Shown one piece after another: positions 41,429 through 50,800 of a DNA stretch of 64,000 nucleotides. The stretch spans positions 2,301,473-2,365,472 of the forward strand of contig NZ_SODP01000001.1 of assembly GCF_004365355.1 (NCBI RefSeq). Direction: 5' to 3'. A program made the translations under genes and the position numbers. Below the pieces are notes generated by a model. The model saw only the letters and a program-made list of their open reading frames with translations. It did not search any database and was not told where the DNA came from. Source of the stretch: Kribbella pratensis. GTDB lineage: Bacteria; Actinomycetota; Actinomycetes; Propionibacteriales; Kribbellaceae. Each line of letters starts with the position of its first letter. The stretch's first letter is position 1.

Positions 41429-42031
41429 CTAGCCGGGGCTGGTGTCGTCGAGCGCGGTGGCGGCTTCGTGTCCTGCGTGGCGCACGGTGAAGGCCATGAC
41501 GATCTGGGAGAAGCCCCGGAACAGCGCCAGGAACCCGACCCAGAACAAGATCAGGAAGGCCCGCTGACCCAGGTTGTACACCCGGTCCGAGCCCGATACC
41601 CAGAACGCCAGCAGGACCAGCAGGATCCCGGTGATCAGGCTGAGCCACCAGTAGGGGTTCACCGGTCGCGAGAAGATGGCCTGGACAATGTCGAAGGCGC
41701 CGTACAAGAAGAGGACCAGCCCGAGCACCGAGGCAAGCGCGAAGAAGGTGTTGACCGGCCGGATGAAGCCATACAGCGCACCCAGGAAGAAGATGACGGC
41801 CAGGATGTAGTGCCAGACCTTCCAGCCGCCGGGGGTCAGGGTCGCCACCCCGACCTCGTTGATCCCGGCCAGGAGGAACACCACCCCCAACAGCACTCCG
41901 ACGGTGGCGATCGAGGTGCTGTTCAGGCGTAGCACCAGCCAGGCGATCAGCAGCCACAGGACCCCCGAGATCAGGAAGACCCACCAGTAGCGGGCTGCCT
42001 CCCGCACGATCATCCGCTCTCCGGTCACCAT
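41429..42031 (-). CDS. HdeD/DUF308-like membrane protein
   Basis: A 200-residue protein with six helices in three repeats: WWVFLISGVLWLLIAWLVLR, IATVGVLLGVVFLLAGINEV, WHYILAVIFFLGALYGFIRP, FFALASVLGLVLFLYGAFDI, YWWLSLITGILLVLLAFWVS and AFLILFWVGFLALFRGFSQI. The repeats match the HdeD acid-resistance/DUF308 family. ATG 42031 with GGGGGATC upstream is preferred over the longer 42061 reading. It is 77 bp downstream of the CMD-family gene. Confidence 0.84.
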   Translation of the reverse strand: MVTGERMIVREAARYWWVFLISGVLWLLIAWLVLRLNSTSIATVGVLLGVVFLLAGINEVGVATLTPGGWKVWHYILAVIFFLGALYGFIRPVNTFFALASVLGLVLFLYGAFDIVQAIFSRPVNPYWWLSLITGILLVLLAFWVSGSDRVYNLGQRAFLILFWVGFLALFRGFSQIVMAFTVRHAGHEAATALDDTSPG

Positions 42032-42108
42032 GTGGATCCCCCTTTGTCCCAGTTCCACCAAGCGAGACCGTCGCTATGCCGGGACGGTATGCCCGCAGAG
42101 AGAGCGAA

Positions 42109-42486
42109 TCAAGAGGCCGCGGATCCGTCCGACTGTGCGGCGCGGGACTCGGCGGCTTCCTCGGCGGCGGCTGTCAGTACGGCTTCGCTGAGGGCAACCG
42201 CGACGCCGAGCGACTGGACGATCTTCGTGGTGGCCGCCAGCACCCGGGGTGCGCCGACGATGGGTGCGACGGTGACGAGCACCGATTGGGCGGTCTCGAG
42301 GGTCAGGCCGGCTTCGGCCGCCGGGCCGATGTTCAGCAGGTAGGACTCGGCGGGTGCGTCGACTGCGACGAGTGCGGCCAATCGCGCCACCATCAGTGTC
42401 TGCGGGTCGAGGTCGGACTCGATGAGCGATGCAGTCGTCATCGCGCTCAGAGTGTCGAGGATCGGTGTCGCGGCCTGGTCGTCCAT
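42109..42486 (-). CDS. Carboxymuconolactone decarboxylase-family protein without CxxC
   Basis: A 125-residue protein matching the AhpD/CMD helical fold: LMVARLAALVAVDAPAESYL, LLNIGPAAEAGLTLETAQSV, VTVAPIVGAPRVLAATTKIV. The AhpD-type redox CxxC is absent, so peroxidase-linked activity is unlikely. The start ATG 42486 has GGAAGGGAG upstream. The gap 42487-42817 holds no other convincing gene, though a short leftward reading with VKFRADHPLRVTYLTGG ends near 42539. Confidence 0.78.
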   Translation of the reverse strand: MDDQAATPILDTLSAMTTASLIESDLDPQTLMVARLAALVAVDAPAESYLLNIGPAAEAGLTLETAQSVLVTVAPIVGAPRVLAATTKIVQSLGVAVALSEAVLTAAAEEAAESRAAQSDGSAAS

Positions 42487-42817
42487 GAGCTGAGCACTCC
42501 CTTCCGGGTCGCGGACACGTGACCCGTGGCTGTCGTCATCACGGCCCTTCGATGAGATCGCGGCCACCGGTCAGATACGTCACCCGGAGCGGATGATCCG
42601 CGCGGAACTTCACCTCCCGCCGGGCGCAGCCCTCCGGTTCGGGCGGGTTCGACTCCAGCCGGCGCAGAGGAGGCGTGGACACTGGGCCTTGTGGCATCAG
42701 AAGACGATGAGCACAAGCGCGGGGCATTCTCGGGACGATTCGCTCGGCGGTTCGGCCGTGTCCGGCTGCCGATCATCGGCCCGTCGTCCCGACAGCGTGA
42801 CGAGGGGAGGGACGACG

Positions 42818-43447
42818 ATGGCGACACAGTCAGAGAGCCGAGTCACCAACGGGGTCTGCAGCCTGGAGGTGCGCTGGATCTTTCCGGGCCGGCCGGCGGA
42901 CGCAGTGACCAGATGGTTCGGGCGGTTCCCCGCCGAGGCGAGGTTGGTGGAAGACGTCTACCTGCTCGATCCGTACCTGCCTGGGCTGTCGGTGAAGGTA
43001 CGCGGGAGCCGGGCGCTGGAGGTGAAGGCGTACGGCGGCAGTCCCGGATTGTTCGAGGTGGCCGGGCGTGCCCGCGGACGCCTGGAGTCTTGGCAGAAGT
43101 GGTCGTTTCCGCATGGCCCGCCCGGGTACGGCAGCGGCGATCCGGCCTGTTGGCGACCGGTGCAGAAGAAGCGCTCGATCAGCCGGTTCTCGCAGACCGG
43201 GGCGCGTGGTCCGGGACTGGGCCAGGAGCCAGGGTGCGCGGTGGAACTAACCGAGTTCCGTGTTCGCGGCGAGCCCTGGTGGACCCTGGGGTTCGAGGCA
43301 ACCGGCCCCACTCTTGCACTGCGCAGCGAACTCGAGGGCGCCGCAGCGGCCGTGTTCACCCACCCTTTGCCCGCGGGGGTGGAACTGGGTATAGCCGACT
43401 CCCAGTCCTACGCCCAGTGGCTGCGCCTGCGACCCGGTACCGGGTGA
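42818..43447 (+). CDS. Hypothetical protein, single soluble domain
   Basis: A 209-residue protein without signal or helices. It opens CSLEVRWIFPGRPADAVTRW, contains EDVYLLDPYLPGLSVKVRGS and KAYGGSPGLFEVAGRARGRL, then AVELTEFRVRGEPWWTLGFE, and ends with PLPAGVELGIADSQSYAQWL. Alternating charged strands suggest a tunnel or barrel like the CYTH/triphosphate-tunnel group, but the key ExExK signature is not evident. ATG 42818 follows GAGGGGAGGG. No assignment is made. Confidence 0.68.
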   Translation: MATQSESRVTNGVCSLEVRWIFPGRPADAVTRWFGRFPAEARLVEDVYLLDPYLPGLSVKVRGSRALEVKAYGGSPGLFEVAGRARGRLESWQKWSFPHGPPGYGSGDPACWRPVQKKRSISRFSQTGARGPGLGQEPGCAVELTEFRVRGEPWWTLGFEATGPTLALRSELEGAAAAVFTHPLPAGVELGIADSQSYAQWLRLRPGTG

Positions 43448-43454
43448 CCGAAGA

Positions 43455-43506
43455 CGGTCCGGGCCGACCCTGCACGTTCTCGGTCCGGGCCGACCCTGCA
43501 CGTTCT
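43455..43506 (+). repeat. Perfect 26-bp tandem duplication
   Basis: The 26-bp unit starting CGGTCCGGGCCGACC is repeated exactly at 43455-43480 and 43481-43506, and a third partial copy starts at 43507. It lies just past the 42818-43447 gene. The rest of the 370-bp gap to 43820 shows no gene. Confidence 0.85.
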
Positions 43507-43819
43507 CGGCCTGGCGACCCGCATGTGCTCCTCTCCAGTCCTCGACGCCGACCCGGCCGAGCCGCACCCATCGCCTAGAACCACCAACCGGGCGGCAGTG
43601 GTCGCGGTTGACGCCGACGACGGCGCGGAGCCATCCGTGGAGCGAACTACCCGATACGGAGGAGAAACTCCGGCACCGGAGATAGCTTCCTTGCAACAAA
43701 TCCCGCCTGAAGACGGCAGATGTGACCGTGACCTCTGCATCGGATCTCCCAACGGAAGTTCGAGGTGGACCGACCCCCCGCTCATGGGCAGTTCGCTGGG
43801 ACGCTCGGGTCCGGTCTGT

Positions 43820-44287
43820 TCAGTGGGGGCAGTAGTAGTCGGCCAGGTCGACACCGACCGACGGGTGGGGGCCGCGAACCGTCGAGACATCGCCGTCGGC
43901 GTTGAACGAGATCCAGCCCGCATCGAGGAGCAGCGTGCCGCCGTCGGGGGCGATCAGCTGGATCGGCTTGCCCACGACCCGCCAAGAACCGTCTGCGGCG
44001 TAGAAGGCCGTCGCGGCGCCCTTTTCCACCGGAAGTCGCGGGTCAGCGGACCTGAAGGTGCGCTCATCGTGAAACACCTGCGACCCGTCCGGATAGGTCA
44101 TCAGCGACCAGCGCTCGGTGACCGTCGTCTTCGTGGTGATTCCGCACAGGTCGAGGTACAGATCATCGTCGAATGTGTCGTGCACGGTCCCTCGCTCGAT
44201 CTCGGGACCTTGGGCAGCCGCCGGCGCGGAAGCGGCGAACTGCAGCGCGAAGACGACCGCAGTGCCGAGCGCGAGGATTCGGATCAA
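43820..44287 (-). CDS. Secreted hypothetical protein
   Basis: A 155-residue protein with a signal peptide (RILALGTAVVFALQFAASAP, cleavage near AAA-QG). The mature domain is beta-rich: GTVHDTFDDDLYLDLCGITT, YPDGSQVFHDERTFRSADPR, RVVGKPIQLIAPDGGTLLLD and a Cys near each end (LCGI, YYCPH) that could form a disulfide. TTG 44287 is chosen because GGAGG lies 7 nt upstream; the reading to 44395 is less likely. No family is recognised beyond a resemblance to small secreted actinobacterial proteins. Confidence 0.68.
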   Translation of the reverse strand: MIRILALGTAVVFALQFAASAPAAAQGPEIERGTVHDTFDDDLYLDLCGITTKTTVTERWSLMTYPDGSQVFHDERTFRSADPRLPVEKGAATAFYAADGSWRVVGKPIQLIAPDGGTLLLDAGWISFNADGDVSTVRGPHPSVGVDLADYYCPH

Positions 44288-44563
44288 GGCGCACCTCCAG
44301 GAGACAGGCCCGAAACAGGGCCTCCGAACAGCTGCGACGGAATCAAGGGGCCCTCTTGGGACGAGCGCTCCGCGCGGCTCACTATGTACCGACACGGTCG
44401 CGCGTGGTCAGGCCCGGGGCAAGAGACCGGCGTCCCGGCCACGCGGGATATGCCCCGGCTCAGCCGGGACCTTCTTCCCGTGAGGATCGTCTATTTGTCC
44501 CAAGAGGACGGTCTCGGGACCGCGCCTCCTGGTCGAGATCAACGCGCAAGCCCAGATCGAGAC

Positions 44564-45190
44564 TCAGATCGGCGTCAGCCGCGAAAGGCACGAATCTGGT
44601 GCAGTCACTCCGGAGGCTAGCTCGTACTGTCCCAGCGTGTAGGTGAGGCCGACCAACGTGCTTCGGGACCTGAAGTCGTGGCCGGCCAGGTGGGCGGCGA
44701 TCAGCGCGTCCGAGGCGACGAAGAGCGCTCCGCCGATAGCGGCGCGACGGTTGTACGAGCTGGCCGTCACCGCGGTCGCCGAGAGCATCGCGGCGTACGT
44801 CGCGACCGGGCCCCGGAGACGACCGAGGTCTGGCCACAGCCACGCGACCAAGCCGGCCCCGCCGGCAGCGTAGACCGCGAGTGCCCGCCGGGACACCCGG
44901 GCCTGCCCACGGAGGAACAGGATCGTGTAACACGTGTGCGCTGCGCCGTACGCCACCATCCCAGGCATCAGCAGCTGCTGTTCCATCAGCGAATCACCGA
45001 CTGCGGAGAGCAGCAACGCGCCGACAAGTGGACGCGGGCCGCCCTGACGATAGGACCGCATCGCAAGCGCCGGCATCATCGCGCTCTTCGAGACGACGCG
45101 CAGGCCTCTCCCTTTGGTGAGATGGCCCAGCGCGTGCGCGACCGCGCAGCCCCAGTACGCCGACGCCCAAGTCCTCGAGCTGCTGCTCAC
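44564..45190 (-). CDS. YhhN/TMEM86-type lysoplasmalogenase-like membrane protein
   Basis: A 208-residue protein with seven or eight helices and YhhN-family features: LRVVSKSAMMPALAMRSY, VGALLLSAVGDSLMEQQLLM, GMVAYGAAHTCYTILFLRGQ, SYNRRAAIGGALFVASDALI. The conserved GD, H and SD residues of the family are present. YhhN proteins hydrolyse the vinyl ether bond of lysoplasmalogens in mammals; the bacterial substrate is less certain. GTG 45190 with GGGGG upstream gives the usual length of about 210 aa. It starts next to the ctaD relic. Confidence 0.8.
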   Translation of the reverse strand: MSSSSRTWASAYWGCAVAHALGHLTKGRGLRVVSKSAMMPALAMRSYRQGGPRPLVGALLLSAVGDSLMEQQLLMPGMVAYGAAHTCYTILFLRGQARVSRRALAVYAAGGAGLVAWLWPDLGRLRGPVATYAAMLSATAVTASSYNRRAAIGGALFVASDALIAAHLAGHDFRSRSTLVGLTYTLGQYELASGVTAPDSCLSRLTPI

Positions 45191-45232
45191 CGGATCAGCC
45201 CCCGAGCCACCGCTCACGACCCGCCGCGGATC

Positions 45233-45516
45233 GCCACCGGCAGCAAGCTGCACCTCTGGCGTTTGTTCATCGGCTTCCACACCACCTTCCTGGTGCAGCA
45301 TTGGCTCGGTGTCGAGGGCATGCCTCGCCGGTCCGCCGACTACAGTCCGCGCGGGGAGTTCACGGTCCTGCATCAGGTGTTCTGGGTCGGTGAGCTCATC
45401 CGCGGGATCTCCAGCCTGCCGCTCTTCCACAACCTGTACAAGTGCCGGAAGTCGCCGCGCGTCGAGATTGACGACCCAGGGGATCTCCGCGGCTTGGATT
45501 GCGCCACTCTGGACGG
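45233..45516 (+). pseudogene. ctaD relic: C-terminal piece of cytochrome c oxidase subunit I
   Basis: One frame reads RLFIGFHTTFLVQHWLGVEG, then MPRRSADYSPRGEFTVLHQV, then ISSLPLFHNLYKCRKSPRVE followed by IDDP. This matches the end of actinobacterial CtaD (IGFHTTFLVQHWLG, MPRRYADY, VTVDDPWG). Only about 95 of roughly 560-590 residues remain, with no start and a divergent end. It abuts the lysoplasmalogenase start and the two-gene unit at 45567. Confidence 0.8.
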
Positions 45517-45566
45517 CCCGTCACAGAGCGTGCATCCTGGTCCACGGGAACAACGTTGGGGGGACT

Positions 45567-45746
45567 ATGGCGGGTGTGTATTGCCGCTGGGAACGGCAGC
45601 GCTATCAGGAGTCGGACTTTGAGCTGGGCACGGGCGGGGTTCTCGTACACATCGACAGCGTTCCATTGCACACCGTGACAGGCAGACTCGTCGACAGCGG
45701 CGAACTCGAGGCCGACGTCGCCGAGCCGAACGATTCGGATGGATAA
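45567..45746 (+). CDS. Small protein coupled to the next membrane protein
   Basis: A 59-residue acidic protein: MAGVYCRWERQRYQESDFEL, then GTGGVLVHIDSVPLHTVTGR and an acidic end. GGGGGG lies 3-4 nt before ATG 45567. Its stop overlaps the next ATG by eight bases, which suggests translational coupling. The frame stays open upstream into the ctaD relic region, so the true start could be earlier. No family is recognised. Confidence 0.5.
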   Translation: MAGVYCRWERQRYQESDFELGTGGVLVHIDSVPLHTVTGRLVDSGELEADVAEPNDSDG

Positions 45747-46785
45747 GGCTCGGCCCGGCCGACTGATGCGAGCACGCTACGGGCTCAACTCGTCGTTGCC
45801 GATGCCTCGGAACAAGGACGAGAAAGCTGCTGTCTTCGCCGCCCGGATCACGCTCGCGACCCAGCGGGACGAGTCGGCGCGAGCCGCCGACCAATCGAGG
45901 CTCGAAGCTGCATTGAGTGAACTGGCCGCCGCAGAAGCCGCCGACAGAGCTGAGGCAAAGGCCGAGCTGGATGCGGATCGCGCATCGTCGGCTGCCTTCA
46001 ACGATGCGGTGATGACAGTTGCCAAGGGCGGCATCGATCGTGCGCGGGCAAGTTCCGAGTTCGTGCAGAAGGCTGCTACGGCGATCTTCGCGCTCTACAC
46101 CGGAGCGCTGACACTCGCCTTCTCCGTAACGAACAACCCGTTGCCTGCTCGCGGCATCCTTCCCAGCTTGTTCCTGGGGTTCGCGGTGCTGCTTGCAACG
46201 GCGTATCTCGCCTTCCTGACCAAGGGCGACCGGGTGAAGGACCCTGCCGACGCATCGGGCACACTGCAGGCCCAGTTGAACCGCAGCCGAACCTTCGTGC
46301 AATGGACCAACACCAGCGTGCTCAATCGCGCGCCCCTGCTCCGTTGTGCAGTGGTTGCCCTGGGCATCGGAGTCGTGTCACTGCCCGCTCCGTTCCTTAC
46401 GCCACCCAGTCACCACGCCGTCGCCGACGTGGTCTGCGCGGCCGACCAGCAGAAAGATCCGACGACGGGAGCGTGCCTGGCCGCCTGGCCGACGATCCCG
46501 ACGGGCAACGCGGCAGATGCCACACTGCGGCAGAAGCTGTTCGAGGCACAACTTGCCGAGGTGACGGCGAGCCGAGCCGCAGCCCGGACCGGGGCAACAG
46601 CCCCACCTGATGACACGGGCTGGGTCGTCGGGACTGCCGTGGTCGGCGTTCTACTCATCTTCCTGCCCTTGATCCTGGCCGGCCTGCGCAGAGCCGGGCC
46701 GAAGATCAAGGACTCGGCTTCATCGGGCTTCCTCGGAAGCCTCGCCAGCCTCACCGGCTTGAACACTCTCTTCAAGACGGGCTGA
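45739..46785 (+). CDS. Hypothetical protein: coiled coil plus four membrane helices
   Basis: A 348-residue protein. Residues 25-110 are a charged coiled coil (LEAALSELAAAEAADRAEAK). Two helices follow (AATAIFALYTGALTLAFSVT; LPSLFLGFAVLLATAYLAFL), then a short loop, a third helix (APLLRCAVVALGIGVVSLPA), an outside loop with two cysteines (DVVCAADQQKDPTTGACLAA), and a last helix (VVGTAVVGVLLIFLPLILAG). The two-helix-plus-coil plan recalls membrane effectors such as SLATT proteins, but there is no family motif I can name. Possible hairpin terminator 46790-46808. Confidence 0.68.
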   Translation: MDKARPGRLMRARYGLNSSLPMPRNKDEKAAVFAARITLATQRDESARAADQSRLEAALSELAAAEAADRAEAKAELDADRASSAAFNDAVMTVAKGGIDRARASSEFVQKAATAIFALYTGALTLAFSVTNNPLPARGILPSLFLGFAVLLATAYLAFLTKGDRVKDPADASGTLQAQLNRSRTFVQWTNTSVLNRAPLLRCAVVALGIGVVSLPAPFLTPPSHHAVADVVCAADQQKDPTTGACLAAWPTIPTGNAADATLRQKLFEAQLAEVTASRAAARTGATAPPDDTGWVVGTAVVGVLLIFLPLILAGLRRAGPKIKDSASSGFLGSLASLTGLNTLFKTG

Positions 46786-46789
46786 CTCG

Positions 46790-46808
46790 ACCGCGCCGCT
46801 GGGCGCGA
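46790..46808 (+). terminator. Short GC hairpin
   Basis: CGCGCC and GGCGCG arms around a GCTG loop, directly after the stop at 46785 and before the convergent enoyl-CoA hydratase gene. Confidence 0.4.
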
Positions 46809-46823
46809 TCAGGCCAATCCCCC

Positions 46824-47681
46824 TCAGGACGCTGTCTCCGGCGTCGCCGGTAGCGTGGCGACCACGCGGCCGAGGTCCTGTTCCGCGCCGGTCGGTGTCT
46901 GGAGGCCGTTGTCGAACAGCGCCTTCGCGCGGACGGCGTTCTCCGGGCGGGCCGACGTACGGAAGAAGGCGGCCAGGCCGGGGCCGAACTCGTCGTCGGG
47001 TGGCAGCGTGGCGACGTCCAGAAGGGCCTTGGTACTGGCGACTGCGTCCTTGTCGAAGCCCGCGATCCGCCGGGCGAACGCGTCGACGTACCCGGCCAGC
47101 CCGACGTCGGGCAGGACGCGGTTGACGTAGCCGTAGCGTTCGGCGACGGCTGCCGGGATGTCATCGCCGCCGAACAGGATCTCAGCGGCCCGACCGCGGC
47201 CGACCAACCGACCGAGGCGTGCCATCGGGCCGCCACCCGGGACAGCACCGACGCCTACCTCGAACTGCCCCAGGACGGCCCGATCACCGGCGAACCGGAT
47301 ATCGGTCGCGAGCACGAACTCGCTTCCCGCGCCCCGCGCCCGGCCGCGGATCGACGAGATCGTCACCGCCGGGACCTTGCTCAGCCGGATCAGGTTGTCG
47401 ACGTACGGGTGCAGGCCGGTCGGCCCAGGCTGCATCGCGGCGACCCGGGCCTTGTCGGCCGTGAAATCCCAGTGCGCCATGAAGTACTCGGGGTTCGCGC
47501 TGTCGAACACGACCACGGTGACGGTCGGCGACTGCTCGATCCGGGTCACCAGAGCCGCCAGCTCGTCGACCGAGTCCGGATCGAGCAGGTTCACCGGGCC
47601 GTTCTCGAAGGTCACCCGCCAGTACGACGGGGACATCTCGTCGACCACGAACTGACTCTTGGCTGCATCTCCACTGGCCAT
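46824..47681 (-). CDS. Enoyl-CoA hydratase/isomerase family protein
   Basis: A 285-residue crotonase-fold protein: FENGPVNLLDPDSVDELAAL, VVVFDSANPEYFMAHWDFTA, ISSIRGRARGAGSEFVLATD (oxyanion-hole loop), FAGDRAVLGQFEVGVGAVPG and GGDDIPAAVAERYGYVNRVL. The glutamates of classic hydratase (positions 144 and 164 in rat enzyme) are not both clear, so hydratase activity is uncertain. ATG 47681 has GAGGAGG upstream. It stands alone, divergent from the protease gene. Confidence 0.85.
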   Translation of the reverse strand: MASGDAAKSQFVVDEMSPSYWRVTFENGPVNLLDPDSVDELAALVTRIEQSPTVTVVVFDSANPEYFMAHWDFTADKARVAAMQPGPTGLHPYVDNLIRLSKVPAVTISSIRGRARGAGSEFVLATDIRFAGDRAVLGQFEVGVGAVPGGGPMARLGRLVGRGRAAEILFGGDDIPAAVAERYGYVNRVLPDVGLAGYVDAFARRIAGFDKDAVASTKALLDVATLPPDDEFGPGLAAFFRTSARPENAVRAKALFDNGLQTPTGAEQDLGRVVATLPATPETAS

Positions 47682-47886
47682 CTCGCCTCCTCGAGCCTTC
47701 ATCATGCGACGCACTCTTGTGACTTGCACTAGCCAGCGCCACGACCCCGAGGAAAGTACGCCGAGGCCGGTACTGCGTGCCCATTCTTGCCAAATCCCGG
47801 CGTTGCTGGCGAAAAAGGGCAACTCGTTTACATCGGTCCCCCGGCGCTGATCAGATTCGGTCACTCCAGACCACCGAGAGGACACC

Positions 47887-50800
47887 ATGCGTTCTTCTGC
47901 CCGTCGGCTGCTCGTGCCGGGCGCCGCGTTTCTCCTGGTCGTCGGTCTCGCCACTCCGACGAGGGCCGGCGCCGAACCTCCTCCCCCATCGCTCCCCACC
48001 GCCGGCGGCGCGGCCGCGGCAGGAGGGACACCTCTCGACCTCACGCTCATCACCGGCGACAAGGTCACGGTCGCGCCCGGTCCCGGCCGGGCCGTGTCGG
48101 TGCAGGCCGTCGAACGCGCTCCGCGGTCGACCGGACCGGTACGGGTCAGCGTCGAGAACGGCGACACGTTCGTCTACCCCGGCGTCGCGATGCCGTACCT
48201 GGCGACCGGGCAGCTCGACAAGCAGCTGTTTAACGTCAGCGAGCTGGTGGCCCAGGGGTACGACAACGCCCGGAGCAAGGACCTGCCGCTGGTCGTCACC
48301 GGCTCGCCCGGCGTGGCCGCCAAGACCGCGCGCCGCTCGGCGCTGCCGGGCACGACCACCACACTCGCCCTGCCGTCGGTCGACGGCGCGGCCGTCAAGG
48401 CCGAGAAGGCCGAAGCGCCCGCGCTCTGGTCGGCGCTGACCGGGCAGAGCGGTCTGCGGGCGAAGGCGAGCGCCGCCGCGGCGCCCTCGTTCGCGGCGGG
48501 GATCGGCAAGGTCTGGCTCGACACCAAGGCGCAAACGATGCTCGCGGACACCACCGCACAGATCGGCGCGCCCGCGGCGTGGGCGGCGGGCGAGACCGGC
48601 AAGGGCGTGCGGGTCGCGGTGCTGGACTCCGGTGTGGACCTCGGGCACCCGGACCTGGCACCGCGGATCGTGGCGACCAAGAGCTTCGTGGCCGGTGAGG
48701 ATGTCGTCGACCGCAACGGTCACGGCACGCACACCGCGTCGACCGTCGCCGGTACCGGCGCGGCCTCGGACGGCAAAGAGCGTGGCGTCGCACCGGACGC
48801 CGATCTGATCGTGGGCAAGGTGCTCGGCGACAGCGGCTCCGGCCCGATCTCCGGCATCATCGCCGGGATGGAGTGGGCGACGCGGACCGAGCACGCCAAG
48901 GTGATCAACATGAGCCTGGGTACGGCGGCCTGGCACACCCAGGACGATCCGCTGAGTCAGGCCGTGAACGAGCTGAGCGCCGAGACCGGTGCGCTGTTCG
49001 TGATCGCCGCGGGCAACTCGGGGAGCATCCCGTACAGCGTCAGCTCACCGGGTACCGCGGACGCCGCCCTGACCGTTGGCGCGGTGGACAGTTCGGACCA
49101 GCTGGCCGACTTCTCCAGCGTCGGGCCGCGGCTGATGGACGACGGCCTCAAGCCCGATCTGACGGCACCCGGCGTCGACGTCCTGGCCGCGCGGTCGCAG
49201 TACACGAACGACGGCGGCGAGGGCTACTACCGGACCGACAGCGGTACGTCGATGGCGGCTCCGCACGTCGCCGGCGCGGCCGTCCTGCTCGCCGCGCAGC
49301 ACCCGGACTGGACCGGGCAGCAGCTCAAGGACGCGCTGATGAGCACCAGCAAGCTGACGCCCGCGTACACGCCGTACCAGGCGGGGACCGGACGCGTCGA
49401 CGTCGCGGCCGCCTCGCTGCACGGCCAGATCATCGCCAGCGGATCGGTCGACGCCGGGCTCGTCCCGTGGTCGCCCAAGCCGACCCGGACGCCGGTCACG
49501 CGCCAGATCAGCTACCGCAACACCACGGACAAGCCGCTCACGCTGCAGCTGTCCACCGACCATGCCGGGATCTTCCGTCTCGCCGCGACCCAGGTGACAG
49601 TGCCCGCGAACGGCACAGCCGCGGTCGGCTTCACGGCGGACCCGAACGGACTGGCTCCCGGCCAGTACGCCGCCCAGGTCCTCGCGAGTTCTTCGACCGG
49701 CACCGTGCACACGGCCGTCGGGCTGGCCGTCGAGCCCAAAAAGTACACACTCACCGTCCACCTGAAGGACCAGACCGGCAAGCCGGTCAGCGGCGAGGTC
49801 GAGGTCACCGGCGCGGACGGGAAGTCGACGATGTTGTGGGCAACGGACGGCGAGCTCACCAGCCGGTGGGCGCCCGGCTCGTACACGATCGTCTCGACCC
49901 TGGACGTGCCCGGCAGCAACGGCCCGCACTCGCTCGGCCTGGCCTTCCTGACCGCGCCCGAGGTCGACCTCACCGCGGACCGGGACGTCGTCCTGGACGC
50001 ATCGCGGAGCCGTCCGATCAAGGTCGACACGCCCAAGCCGACGACCGTCACCACGAGCAGGTTCGACCTCTTCCGGTCCTTCACCTCGGCGCAACCGACC
50101 CCCGACGACAGGTCGGCGCTGCACGAGATCTTCATGCCGCCGCCGGACTACGACAGCTTCTGGGCGCTGCCGACCAAGAACAAGGTCCGCACCGGCAGCT
50201 TCGTGCTGACCACGCGGTTCCGGGCCGAACAGACGCCGCTGACGATCAGCTACGACGGCCGCAGCCTCGACGACTCGTTGCTCGTTCAGCCCGGCTCCCC
50301 GGCGTTCCGCGCCGGCACGACGCACGTCACGGCCGTCTTCGCCGGCACCGGCACTCCCGCCGAGTACGCCGCACTGGACGCGCGCGGCAAAGCGGTCGTC
50401 GTCCGCAACAGCATCGACGTACCGCCCGCGGACCGCGCCGCCGCGGCGCACGCTGCCGGCGCGGCCATGCTGCTCGTGGTCAACGACGGCATCGGCCGCT
50501 ACAACGACTGGTACGGCGGAACCGACGGCCAGACCCTCGGCCCGATCCCGACGGCGTCGCTCACCCTCGACGACGGCGAGGCCTTGATCAAGAAGCTCAC
50601 CACGCACAGGACCGAGCTGACCGTCGCGGCCAACCCGGTGCCGTCGTACCTGTACGACCTGGTCGACTACCACCAGGGCAAGGTCCCGGACGACCCGTCC
50701 GCGGCCACGGACCCCGGCAGTCTGGCCAGGATCGAGAACGACTTCGCTCCCCCGAACGGGCAGCAGGTCCTGGAGAGCCGCGAGGACAGCCCGGCGTACG

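Noticed and set aside
42076-42096. GGGACGGTATGCCC upstream of the HdeD-like gene as a DosR box
   Set aside because: The spacer is one base too long compared with the consistent 4-bp spacing elsewhere.
43408-43923. Overlapping readings in the gap between 43447 and 43820
   Set aside because: Low-complexity, Arg/Ser/Pro-rich, no ribosome-binding site, and they cover the tandem repeat; treated as shadows.
44466-44479. GGGACCTTCTTCCC as a DosR box upstream of 44287
   Set aside because: Too far from the start (about 180 bp), weak second half, and outside the island.
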